Shown: positions 39,230-48,995, numbered from the stretch's first letter. The stretch: 64,000 nt of DNA from Niebla homalea (GCA_019925105.1 JAHGAU010000018.1:248001-312000); one strand, 5' to 3'. Program-made: numbers and translations. The notes: generated by a model not told the origin, from the letters alone.

Positions 39230-40495
39230 AATATTTTTTAAACTCGTTTAAAGCGGCCGTTATAATTATAAGTATTATTATACGTTATTATACTTTATTG
39301 TTAAAAAAGCCCTTAATATTAATGTTTAAAACGTAATCTTTAACCTTATTATTATAGTCTCCCGTATAACATTTTTTAATAAGCCTTCCTGCTTCCTTTA
39401 ACAATACCTTAATTATAATATTATTTTTATCTTTTAAAGTAATAAATAAACTTAAAGAATTATTAAATTAACAATATTTTATAAAATAAAAAGATATACG
39501 TTCCGTAATATTAACGGTTTCTTTAAAAAATACTTTAAGGGACAGTATTAAAGCCGGAAAATTAAAGCGATTTATAATTTAATAAAAAAGTAATATAAAT
39601 ATAAAAGGTAAATTAACTTTGATGATTTATTAAATAAAAATATTATATAAGAATAATTATCTTATTTTTAAGATAAATATTTTTTAAATTTAAACTGTAT
39701 TTTATATATAACTCAGAGTATTAATAACTTAATTAATAATAAAACGTAACGTTAATTGGATTTATTTATAAAGAAACAAAATATTAAAGTAAATAAAAAA
39801 TATAATTAAAAAAAAATATATATTATTAAAGAACTTAAACGTTTAAAGTAAACTTTAAAGAAGATTTTATTATAATTAACTAAATATATATATAATGTTT
39901 TTACCGTTTAACTTACCTGCTGCTTTATTTCCGGTTTCTTTTTATATAATATTATTATAAAGTTATAAGTTTTTAATCGATTTAACTTTTATAATTTAAA
40001 GGAATTTAATATATATAAAGAACTTAAAAAGTTTATTTAAGTTATCGCGGAATATATTATAATAAACGATAAAGAACTAAAATCAAATATATTTACGGAG
40101 TTAAATAGAATAAACCGGTTTATTATTATTAATAAGGATATTATAAAAATAGAGAATAGAATATAACTGGATAAAATATTATTTATTAAGTAACGTACGG
40201 TTATATATTAAGGTACGACCTACTTCCGCAGTAGCGACCGGGCAAATATTATTAAGTTTTCATGGACATCCGATAAGCGGGCGCCCGAGGTAAAAGACTA
40301 CTAAAGGGCTGGTGCCGAAAGGGCTGGATGCTGGTGGTTTTAAGAGGTGGTTATAAAGACGAAGTAGGGTATGCTTGGTCGGCGACTATATACTAATGTA
40401 TAAAGCGCGCAGTACTATGATCTTGGATATGGAGAGTTTACATCGGAAAATAGCCAATATGGTATAAAAGTAGACTTCCGTTAAGTATTTGATTA
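39230..40495 (+). pseudogene. FunK1-type protein kinase pseudogene, copy 1
   Basis: FunK1 is a fungal-specific kinase-like family, often expanded in fungi and of mostly unknown targets. From 39820 the frame reads KKIYIIKELKRLK (family W-DVRVIGELK), then LTKYIYNVFTV (family LARYVRDVFTAQPTRRF), ISGFFLYN, VFNRFNFYN, then VIAEYIIINDKEL. The less mutated end at 40215-40300 gives GTTYFRSSDRANIIKFSWTS and DKRAPEV, which match the family's CRGTTCYRA and KFSWRSDKRR segments at the start of the kinase core. Stops are of RIP type. The catalytic loop is not recognisable after about 40495. 39230-39890 aligns in DNA with copy 2 at 43690-44260. Confidence 0.82.
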
Positions 40496-40867
40496 AGGGC
40501 TTAATATAAGTACTTATAATATATATAATGGTTAAACGTAAACCATAGTTAACGATAACATTGATTTATAATAATACTTTTTTAAGATTAATCCCAAGTT
40601 TCTTACGATTTTAAACTTCTCTTTATTCCTTCTTATCACTATAAAGTCTCGATAACTACATCGCCGGGCCGGTATAGACCCCTTAATTATCGCCTTCGCT
40701 ATATAAATGGGAGTTAGTTACCTATCCATTTATTAATAGATCGTCGTAATAAGTATCCTTAATCCTCCGCTGGGTATTATTTCCGGATATTTCTCCGTTA
40801 ATAGCAAAGCGAGAGGTGCTTTGAGTGGACGAGTTGGAAGGGTTGTGGCTTTAATATATCACGAGTA
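40496..40867. other. Transition zone without a recognised gene
   Basis: Moderately AT-rich. It should hold the FunK1 catalytic region if copy 1 continued, but no HRD- or DFG-like motif was seen. Confidence 0.35.
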
Positions 40868-41485
40868 TCAGTAATTAGATTTCGAAGTCAACGGCTTTAT
40901 CGAGGTTTTACAGTTGAGGTATCGATGGAGATATACCTTAATTAGGAAGGCTATAACTGCGACCAAAAGCATCAAACCGCCGGTAATTTGTTCGTTTTGC
41001 CTTTATCCGCCAAAGTAACTCCGCTCTCTTTTAAAGGCTTCGTAATAAGCCGTAGCCGTGTGACTTTTGTCCGGGAAGGGCTACGCTCTATCCTGCACCG
41101 AATGAAGACCACAGCACTGGTGGCGATCCTGGATCCTACGGATTACGTCCGCGTTCTTGTTGGAGAATAGCCAACTCCATCGGCGTTCCAGATGGCAGCT
41201 CAGGTCGTTCGGCGGAGTCATATAGGTAAGAGCGAGAGTAGCGATAACGGTCTCGTAGATGAGGAGCAGCATGATTAGTGATATAGCTGACCAAAAGAAG
41301 CTAATCTTGGCGTCTTCAAGGCCTCCATAGGAGCGACGAGGAAGGGATCGAGCACCTTGGATGGTGACACCCGTGAATATGGGAAGTAAGATGGTTGCCG
41401 TGGCTGTGACGGTGGAGATGGGCAAAGCCAAGGATCGGACCCTATACAAGGAAATGCTGCGATATTGTAAGCTCGACACGACCAC
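40868..41485 (-). pseudogene. Tetraspanin-like membrane protein pseudogene
   Basis: One uninterrupted reading register on minus ends at a TGA (40868-40870). In order it gives a membrane segment (SLALPISTVTATATILLPIF), a second (FFWSAISLIMLLLIYETVI), a large loop with the CCG signature (RIQDRHQCCGLHSVQDRA), then PFPDK, YYEAFKRERSYFGG, and a last membrane segment (GGLMLLVAVIAFLIKVYL). This is the fungal tetraspanin plan: four helices, CCG motif and DRAWPFPD. Two Trp positions are stops (after QDRA and after YFGG), as expected for TGG changed by RIP, and a loop Cys appears as Tyr. The N-terminal helix is not found upstream, where a TAA and a frame break occur, so the start is uncertain. Confidence 0.82.
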
Positions 41486-41869
41486 CAGGCGACGGATTTA
41501 GGACGGACCTTGCAGGAATAACGAGGCCCATCAAGACCTACATGCACTGTCTTAGTCCGTTGTCTGGGTATTTAGGGAAAATGACCTTTACCAGCGGTAG
41601 AATGAGCGAGACCACCTGACTTGATAGATGCATCTTGCTCTGATGGGCTCAGCTGTCGTCGTAGTATGGACGTGCCGTAGAGTGAGTCGTACGCGATGAT
41701 GCTGATGGTTTGCAGGGTCGCAAGGATGACTCACCGCTTAGAACGGTGGAGCTTGGGGCTAGGCAGGATGCATTGGGGGCTCTAGTTATTACGCTCCCCT
41801 CACCATTTAACAGACAACATATCCATTCTGCTACGATGCCAGACGCGTTCGGCCTTCATTCAGAATTGT
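41486..41869. other. Near-normal-composition stretch, possible lost exons
   Basis: CA and TG are at ordinary levels. On minus, about 41715-41580 reads SIIAYDSLYGTSILRRQ for about 45 codons before a stop. It may be a lost exon, but I do not recognise it. The first helix of the tetraspanin could also have lain here. Confidence 0.3.
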
Positions 41870-42427
41870 ATGAGATTGATCAGACGGTTTACACTTAGTT
41901 CAGTCGCAACGAAAGCCTCCAATACAATCCCTAAGCATGTCCCTTTTCTGAAGAGAAGCCTCGTTTCAAGGTCCTTTCACTCCTCTCCGGTCGATCACAG
42001 TAACTGCGACTTCGGCAGCCCTTACGCCTGCTCTGAGTATATGCAAGCCTACAGGAGGCCGATATTTAAAATCTGCAGAGTCCATCCGACCGTGCATCAG
42101 ACTTATGGAGATTCTCACGATCGGAAAGGCATACGGTCTTACAGCTTTACTTCATTTTGTGAGCAGTGCTGGCAGGACTATAAAAGGGTGGAGAGAAAAA
42201 AAGAAAAGAAGAAGGAGCAGATCCTGGCCTCGTACAAGGCGAGAGTGGCTAGCATGTTGGACAATATACAGCAAATTCGCTTGAAGGAACAAGCCCCTAT
42301 CGTTTGTGCCGTTGACGAGTTTATGAGTGAAGTCAAACCTGTGCACAATTACACCCCATCACACCGGATAACAGGAAGTTCCAGCGCTAAATTATCGATA
42401 ATTTATCTAAAGAGCTTCAGATTGTAA
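41870..42427 (+). CDS. Hypothetical protein, 185 residues, Cys-containing with a basic helix
   Basis: The longest intact frame in non-repetitive DNA of the window, in sequence of ordinary CA/TG content. No family is recognised. Six Cys lie at residues 46, 54, 69, 97, 100 and 146; YACSEYMQAYRRPIFKICR and FCEQCW could be the remains of a zinc-binding module. Residues 105-117 are very rich in Lys and Glu (RVERKKEKKKEQ) and begin a predicted helix running to about 140. The first 35 residues are basic and Ser-rich, which could be a mitochondrial presequence or just upstream DNA read through. Another frame upstream (41830-41898) overlaps, so the true start or a splice site is uncertain. Neighbours on both sides are pseudogenes, so it may itself be a lightly damaged relic. 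Confidence 0.5.
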   Translation: MRLIRRFTLSSVATKASNTIPKHVPFLKRSLVSRSFHSSPVDHSNCDFGSPYACSEYMQAYRRPIFKICRVHPTVHQTYGDSHDRKGIRSYSFTSFCEQCWQDYKRVERKKEKKKEQILASYKARVASMLDNIQQIRLKEQAPIVCAVDEFMSEVKPVHNYTPSHRITGSSSAKLSIIYLKSFRL

Positions 42428-42629
42428 AGATACGGAACAAGTATATATATAATAAGTAACGAGTCGATGCTATGGATTTCAGACTGTGGTTCTTCGGGCC
42501 ATATTATGAAATGTGAAATTGCTGTGCGTAAGTATCAAATATTTCGCGGACAGGAGATGTGGATTAAGCACTGTCTACATTTACGACATTTTTATCAAAT
42601 TTTGACTTCGTAATCGTTATAGATGTCTA
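42428..42629. other. Intergenic stretch
   Basis: No gene recognised; ordinary base composition. Confidence 0.35.
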
Positions 42630-43505
42630 CCTAGCATTGGGAATACCCTAAGACCCAAGAAATTTTTGAGATAAATATGCCCCGGTATCCTGAAGGCCCA
42701 GAACCAGGTAAGAAGACATAAACGCTCTCATTCTGTAAGAGATCCCCGTTAAGTTGATCTACTGTGTACTCGCCTTTGTCAGGGGGAATTTGAGTTTCCT
42801 TCAATTGTGCATAGTTGATTCGAATAAAGGACTTCGGCCCATTAGCGGATCCAACTCAATATATAGAGCGTTGTCGCGCATTTAAGCATTTTGAGTATAT
42901 CCCTTCGAGTATCGGAGAAAAAATCGTACGGGAACTTTTTTCTGCAAAGACGGTAGCAAATATTTTTTAGGGAGCGCTATTTCCACTCGTTTATTTATTA
43001 TGAAGTACGGTGGTCTCGAGGTACCTCCTGCGATGGTCTCCTCTATAACATCCCGGCTGTCCTTAAAGTAGCTTGGATGGGCTGTGAGTAGACCGGATCC
43101 CGCTTGCTTAGAAGTCCAGGCGAATAACGATTCATCGTCCGAGATTTTCGTGATCTCGGTCTGGAGCCGATAGAATGCCATTTCAGCGCCTTCACCATAT
43201 AATAGTGCCATATTGACATTAAACAGCCTTAATAAACAATAAGTTAAGTCTTCCTTCTCACTTATTTTTCAATAAGATACTTAGCTTATCCGCGTAGCAA
43301 TGCTGGCCCGGTGTGACCTCCCCATGTGTGGAGGAGCTTGCCATTGTTCGCCAATCTTTATCACCTTGGTAACTTCCTTGTAAACATGCTCTAGGGAACT
43401 GATGTTATTCCAACGACGATTATCCTTAAGATGGCCAACCTGTCGCAAAACGATCGTAACATTATCGCAGAGCATCCTTTGGTTAAATATCTGGATTATC
43501 CACAA
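42630..43505 (-). pseudogene. HET-domain (heterokaryon incompatibility) protein pseudogene
   Basis: HET proteins trigger cell death on contact between incompatible strains in many ascomycetes. On minus the end of the domain is clear: SIATRIS-VSY-K-SEKEDLTYC (family APRMSWASKRETTRVEDLAYC), then LFNVNMALLYGEGAEMAFYR (family MGLFGVNMPLLYGEG-AF), TKISDDESLFAWTS, SGLLTAHPSYFKDSRDVIEE, PPYFIINKRVEIALP. The stops after ATRIS and VSY fit mutated TGG and CGA. Downstream, 42790-42650 in another frame reads DQLNGDLLQNESVYVFLPGS, a plausible C-terminal part after a frame change. Upstream (43505-43320) stays open (READING such as WNNISSLEHVYKEVTKVIKI) but does not resemble the N-terminal half of a HET domain, so the gene is truncated or rearranged there. 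Confidence 0.85.
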
Positions 43506-43639
43506 GATTTATTCCGGAAAGTAAAGTAAAATCATAAACTTAATTCCTTTTCATACGGTGGTTATATTGATGGTCTCGATTTAAGTCTTTAAAAGGCAGT
43601 ATTATAATTTTTCTTTATTTTATTAAGTTATGAAATTGC

Positions 43640-44315
43640 TTTTAACCTTCGCTTAAAGATTGGAAGTAGCAATATAGCTATTAAAATTATTCGGACTCGT
43701 TTTAATTATGAATTCTACCGGGCGCTATCGCGGCTTATCGTTAAATAAGCTGCCGATATCGATATTTAGAATACCGTATTCGACCTTACTATTACAGTCT
43801 CTTGGATAACCCTTTTTATTAGCGTTCCTATTTCCTTTAATAGCACTTTAATTCCAATTTATCATCCTTATTTCAGGGCAGCGAATAGACTTGGAAGATC
43901 ATTAAGTCTTTTAACGGGTTCTTTTAAAAATACTTCAAGGGAAGGCGTTGGAGCCGGAAAGTAAAACGATTTATAATATAATAAAAAAATAATATAAAGG
44001 TTAACAATAAACCGATTTTCTTAATCCGTTAAATAAGGATTTTATATAAAATTAATTATTTTATTTTTAAAATAATTTTTTTTTAAACTTATATAATATC
44101 CTATATACAGAAAAGAATATTAATAACTTTATTAATGGTAAAATATAGCGCCAGTTAAATCTATTTATATAGAGACGAGGCATTAAAGTAAGCGGAAAGC
44201 ATAATTGGAAGGATATACGTATCATTGGAGAACTTAAACGGTCGAAGTGGACCCTGCTGCAACTGGCCAGGTACATGCGCGATGCCGTCACCGCTCAGCC
44301 CACCCGCCGCTTCAC
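43640..44315 (+). pseudogene. FunK1-type protein kinase pseudogene, copy 2, truncated
   Basis: The N-terminal part reads well: KIGSSNIAIKIIRTRFNYEF, YRALSRLIVK-AADIDI-N (family VRLVIQKASDVDIWN), and TITVSWITLFISVPISFNST. After a more mutated middle, SGKHNWKDIRIIGELKRSKW, LLQLARYMRDAV and TAQPTRRF (to about 44313) match the family closely. The expected continuation (VHGF and onward) is missing: the next bases belong to the opposite-strand deaminase relic, so the gene is cut at about 44315. It is a direct repeat of copy 1, about 4.45 kb away. Confidence 0.85.
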
Positions 44316-45690
44316 CAGGAAACTCATTTGCAACGGGGATCCTCCATAGTATATTGAATCACCAGAATATGACCTCCTCTCTGAAGGGAAAGCGTTTTTT
44401 GACCAAGTACTGAGCCGCCCTCGAAAGACTTTTCCTGAAAAGAGTCTGCACACTCTTACATCAATAGAATCGATACCACGGTCGCCACCTGTAATGTGAC
44501 TACCATGAGCTAGCCATTTCACTTGAATCCAGCAATCATCCTGCGTTATAGACGCGTTAGAGGCGAGCCTGGTCGAACGTGTTAGATCCCAGTCCCACGA
44601 AGCATATAGAGTGATAGCATCTGTCCTCACAATTAAGCTATCGTACTGACGTGTCAGCTTATGATACAATGTGTCACCCCGAGATAAAAGCACTATAGCC
44701 GGGCCTGATTAACTCACACTTCTTCCCCATCTTGCAAGAATTTAATTGGTATCTGGCTTAACTCTGGACCTAGGGACCTCCCCATCCTCAACATCTCTTT
44801 CCTCGAAGGCGATTGCAGTTGAGAAGCTACCATCAGCTAAGCCCGTAGGTGGAGACTCCTCGAGCTCTCCCACTGCTTCGATTGTACCATCATCTGATGC
44901 CTCTCCAATACTTTGCGGTGTTTCCAACACTGGGAGTGTAGAGTTTGATGACCACGGCTCGCGCACATGAACAACGCTCTCATTATGGTGGTGAAAAGAA
45001 AGTCGTCCAATATTTATTGCTTGTAAGATTTTTCCTTCTATCGTGCAATTGAATCGTTCAACCGTAGATTGGATACGCTGGCTGGACAGAGATTGATGCG
45101 TTTACCATTCGGGCAAGATCCACCTGTCGTAGAACCGACCATGCGTCCGTGGCACCCGAAATTTGCAGGGTGATTTGACAAATAAATCGCATAAATAGCA
45201 GGCATTTTTGCTTGAGCAGAGAAACCGTGGAGAAGGGATATCAGCGTTGTGCTCGTAGAAGAACAGCAGCTGCATTTCGGCATAAATCTTCCACAGGGTA
45301 AAAAAATTCGATATACGGGCATGGTATTTCGTCCGTGCTAGGGAAAGCGACCTCGAATTGTAGCGATCTGCTTATCGTTGGTTAGGCGGACCATTGATCC
45401 GTTCCAGGGTCCCATCAAAATCGAGCAGCCCTTTCGTAATAAAGCGGACGTCCAAAATAGGCTCTTTTAAAACCGTTACCTTAACGCGTCTAAAGATTAT
45501 ATAGTGCGAGCTTCGCGCTGTATCGGTAAGATTATACGCGACACAGTAATAACGCCCAAGCTTACTAATCGCTTAAGGCAGGAATATTTTAAGATTTGGA
45601 TCGATTATTGAAGAGCTCTAAAGGGCTACCCGGAGGCTTTCGACGTCAAATCGTAAGCTTGGGTAAGAATATTAACAAGCCTTTCCTGGG
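44316..45690 (-). pseudogene. OTT_1508-like deaminase pseudogene
   Basis: One register on minus can be followed from about 45690 to about 44440 with only RIP-type stops (Gln or Trp to stop). The deaminase core reads FFTLWKIYAEMQLLFFYEHN (45300-45240), then SSKNACYLCDLFV (zinc ligands CYLC at 45189-45200), then RVPRTHGRFYDRWILPEW. It is followed by RIQSTVERFNCTIEGKILQA, an acidic linker (45000-44745) and a C-terminal domain (RGDTLYHKLTRQYDSLIVRT, DWDLTRSTRLAS, CWIQVKWLAHGSHITGGDRG). The last part (GGHILVIQYTMEDPR, about 44380-44340) is in a shifted frame. The catalytic His-Ala-Glu motif is Tyr-Ala-Glu (TAT at 45284-45282), a single C-to-T change. Fungal members of this Pfam family (PF14441) are expanded and of unknown substrate. 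The end is cut at the junction with FunK1 copy 2. Confidence 0.75.
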
Positions 45691-46850
45691 AGATATTTGG
45701 ATTACCGAGGTCATAAGTAATTTCAAACTTGTTAAAGGCGTCATTAAGCTGTCTTATCTAGGACCGCACTTTGGTAATACTAGCCTTTACGGTTTTACTG
45801 CTTGCTTTAACGGAAAGGTCATTAACGGTTCTGCTTAACAGGGTCGGAAGACAGCAGGTTTCCCTACTATCTTTCGCGTTACCGTAGTATAGTAAGATCG
45901 TAATCGGGAAAGAATTCAAATTTCATTTAGTATAACAATTTATATGAAAAGCTTACGCCTGATAACAATCCGTAAATTAACTACGTTCCATATAAGTAAA
46001 AGCTTACATTTCGTAGGATTTACTCCTACTCCGTATTACTACCTTCTCAAGTATCTTTACAACGTTATCTAATGCTTCCTTTATACTCGAAAAGATTACC
46101 TATATTGGAAGTTAAACGAATCGTAATTCCTTTCCTGTCTATATCTTCTTTAATGGATACTGCCGTAACCCGATATATATCGTCCGTTAAAGCAGAAATA
46201 AATATAAAACTATTAATAAGCTACCGTTCTTACTCAAAAGTAAGCTTTTAAGATTCATTATCTTTAAAGCCTAATATATTATCTTTCGGTTGCTTAAGAA
46301 CCTCGTTAAGAGTTTAGGGTAATATAATATTTTCGATTAAACGCTACCGAATTATACGAGAGGGGGACGAGCTTAATATGGCTAAGAAAATGTCGTATTA
46401 TTAAGTCTCTATTATATATAAGGTTAGGTTAAAGTTAGTATTGGCTTTATATACGTATAGGCTCATATATATTTCAGTACTTAATCACCTGCCTTAGCTA
46501 ATTGGGATCCATTTTAATAATGACCCCTTACTCTATGGTTTAGACTTATACAATTCTGGGAAGATTTCATAATAGTCCTTCCCTTTATTATTAAAAGCTA
46601 TTGGTACGACTTTTAGGCTCGGTATAAGGAGTGGAAGGGGAGCGGATACTATAATGGGTGAAAATAGGCTCTTAAGTGTCGCTTTTGCTTACGATATCAG
46701 ATCCTTTCTTACTTAATAAATGTTTAACGACTTCACGTATATTATTGCTTACCTCAGTATTCATACATACTTAAATAATATGCTTAGTTTTGCTCAGTTA
46801 AGAAGGATGGATCGAGCTTACAGGTGATTACCGTCCGGCCTTTTCTTCCT
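45691..46850. other. Partly RIP-mutated stretch, gene remains likely but unidentified
   Basis: The part 45900-46500 has few stops on plus (for example VKAEINIKLLISYRSYSKVS), but I cannot assign it. No transposon ends were seen. It may hold the rest of the minus-strand TPR gene whose repeat is at 46855-46990. Confidence 0.3.
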
Positions 46851-46854
46851 TTAA

Positions 46855-46995
46855 TCTCGTAGATTGCTTATGCTCGTTAACCTCTCCGGGTGCTCCTTGC
46901 CTAGTACTCTTTCGCTTAACGCCAACGCTTATTAATATATGCGCTCGGCCTCTTCGTAGTTGCCTTACCTAAGACCCTGATTAAACTCAATAAAT
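46855..46995 (-). pseudogene. TPR (kinesin-light-chain type) repeat fragment
   Basis: On minus, one 42-residue tetratricopeptide unit is clear: NQGLR-GNYEEAERIY--ALA, LSERVLGKEHPERLTSISNL. Stops sit where Gln is expected. This unit is the usual C-terminal repeat of fungal NB-ARC/TPR NLR proteins, but no NB-ARC domain is visible next to it, so only a TPR fragment can be claimed. It runs divergently from the plus-strand pseudogene that starts at 47195. Confidence 0.72.
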
Positions 46996-47194
46996 TCTTG
47001 GATAATAAAAGTTCTGGATAATAATAGACAGAGAAGGCAGGAATAACACGACGACTAGCCTTCTAAATATTTGGCTTATTGCCTTAGGGAAACAAGCGAT
47101 TCTTATGAAGCTGATTAACCCCGTTATTGTTAGAGCCTAACGTACGTTAAAAATAAATCATTAATACCTATTGCAATTAACATCCTAGTTAACA

Positions 47195-48088
47195 ATGAAT
47201 AGTAACGAAAGCTTAAGCCCTAACCCAAACACCAAAAAGATCAGTCTATCTATATTGCAGGGGCGTCTTTACCAGAGTAAATGTTCTTATTCGGAAGATA
47301 AAAAGCGTCCGGAAACTATTAAAGAAGAATAAGTATTCGTTTAATATTCTTACCAGTATAATCTTGGAATAATTTATAACGTCGTAGAAGAGCTTCTTAA
47401 CGCGGGCATTTTCAAATTAATATAAATAGCCTAGGCGTAATTCCTTAAGCTATTTTAATCCTCCGATAATACTTAATAAAAAAGTGAATCTCCCGATTTT
47501 AAAGTTACTTAATTTAAGGTTAAGGCTATAGATATAAGGATATCCTCAGGAGAAAAGAATACTAAAATAGTGGACGTTTTATATCTGAAGTATTTACCAT
47601 ATGGTAAAAACGAGCTAATGGTTATTTTAAGCTGAACCTAAAGCTTTAATAGGTTCCCATATAACGAATTCGCCTCTTATAACGCCTATTATATTGAGCC
47701 TTCATCCTTTTTACTTGCTATATAAGACATAATATCGTCTTCTCACGATGATTTCAATTTATACTCGAAAGAGTATTATTTCAACTTTAAGCGTTTATAA
47801 CTGCCAGAAGTCCTTAAGGCGAGGTTATATGAATAAAGGTTATTAGATAAGCTTGAAAATAACTTAATTAACCGCATATTCAGCGAGGGTTATTATAATC
47901 GATCACGCCTTAAATTAAGACTGGATAAGTTTTTAATAATAGGCTAAAAATACATCGATTTAGACAGCCATCATCCAGGTAAACTCAACTATATAAAGAG
48001 GAAGGATGCTACTTTAAAACTAAAAGATTTCGATGGAATATTAAGTTCAATAGCGCGTACGGCTATTGCCGGATATGATACTCTATAA
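47195..48088 (+). pseudogene. Unknown 298-codon gene inactivated by RIP without indels
   Basis: From ATG (47195, MNSNESLSPNPNTKKISLSI) to TAA (48086-48088) a single register of 298 codons runs without any frame shift. It is interrupted only by roughly 15 TAA, TAG or TGA codons that fit mutated Gln, Arg or Trp codons. Readable segments include NVVEELLNAGIFKLI, KVKAIDIRISSGEKNTKIVD, YLPYGKNELMVIL, DIISSSHDDFNLYSKEYYFN, LDKLENNLINRIFSEGYYNR and LDSHHPGKLNYIKRKDATLK. The composition suggests a soluble protein; there is no signal peptide or membrane segment. I do not recognise the family. The terminal TAA may itself be a mutated Gln codon. Confidence 0.65.
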
Positions 48089-48657
48089 TTAACTATTCGT
48101 TAATAGTACCCGGCGAGCCATCTTATTATAAGCCGGAACGGGGTCTTAATTTTATACCGGATGCTGGGTATTTAGGAATATATAACGTACCAATAAGTAA
48201 ATCAGTATATATATAGTTACCGGATTACGTAAATGCGATAAATAATTATTAAATAGCAAAGTAAAGTTAATAATTTATATAGAAATCGTATATAAAAAAC
48301 CAGAGGTGGTACGCGGAAAAAATGGATTTAATATACTTAAGAAGTTTATAAATGCTTATTAAAAAAAAAAGTACTTTTCCCGAGCTTTTATTAATTATTA
48401 CCATATAAATTTATTGAAGCATTACGCAATATTTACTACTATATATATTACTTAATTATCATATTAATAAATAGATTTCTGGTATTAATAAGTTAAAGGT
48501 TACTTATTAATAGTTTTCTAAGTAAGTATAATTATAATTTTCCGTAAGATTAACTTTTTTATTAAGCATAATGCTTATTTCTTACTTCGTAATTATTAGA
48601 AGTTAACCGCTTTTATTAAAAGAGCATATATTTATTAAATTATAATTTATAAATAAA
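48089..48657. other. AT-rich spacer with a short dispersed repeat
   Basis: 48165-48220 resembles 27721-27780. The rest is AT-rich and carries no recognisable gene. Confidence 0.4.
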
Positions 48658-48662
48658 AAAAA

Positions 48663-48995
48663 TATTAAATTAACTCCGTTAACGGTACGTTAACGGGACT
48701 AGTAAAGGTAGGTATAGAAGACGTAACGTTACGGTCTGGATACTTAAGTATTATTTTAATAAGTAAATTAACAATAAAATTAATTCTTAAGGAATTCAGA
48801 AAGAATTAAAGTATAACCTTTACTTAAGGTAAAAATAATAACTACCCCGCTTTACGCCAGTTAAGTTATGGCTTATAAATAACGTATATTAAAGCCGTTA
48901 TTAAAGCCTTTTATTAAGGTTTAATAACTTACTATAACGTAGTAATATAACGTATTACTATAACGCCGGCGTAAAGATAGCGTTAAGTATTAATA
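48663..48995 (-). repeat. Gypsy LTR, left (3')
   Basis: Starts TATTAAATTAACTCC, where RIP has probably removed the TG, and ends TTAATA. It matches the right LTR throughout (for example ACGTAACGTTACGGTCTGGA against ATATAACGTTACGGTTTGGA). Confidence 0.92.

Noticed and set aside
41275..41547. 90-codon minus frame
   Set aside because: It overlaps the tetraspanin register in another frame and shows no domain.
44742..44970. Overlapping 74-codon frames on both strands
   Set aside because: The minus one is the acidic linker of the deaminase relic and the plus one is its shadow.
45038..45322. 94-codon minus frame with many Cys that looked like a small secreted protein
   Set aside because: It is the wrong frame of the deaminase domain; the adjacent register gives FFYEHN, CYLC and THGRFYDRW.
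45596..45838. 80-codon plus frame
   Set aside because: It lies antisense to the N-terminal part of the deaminase relic and has no recognisable family.
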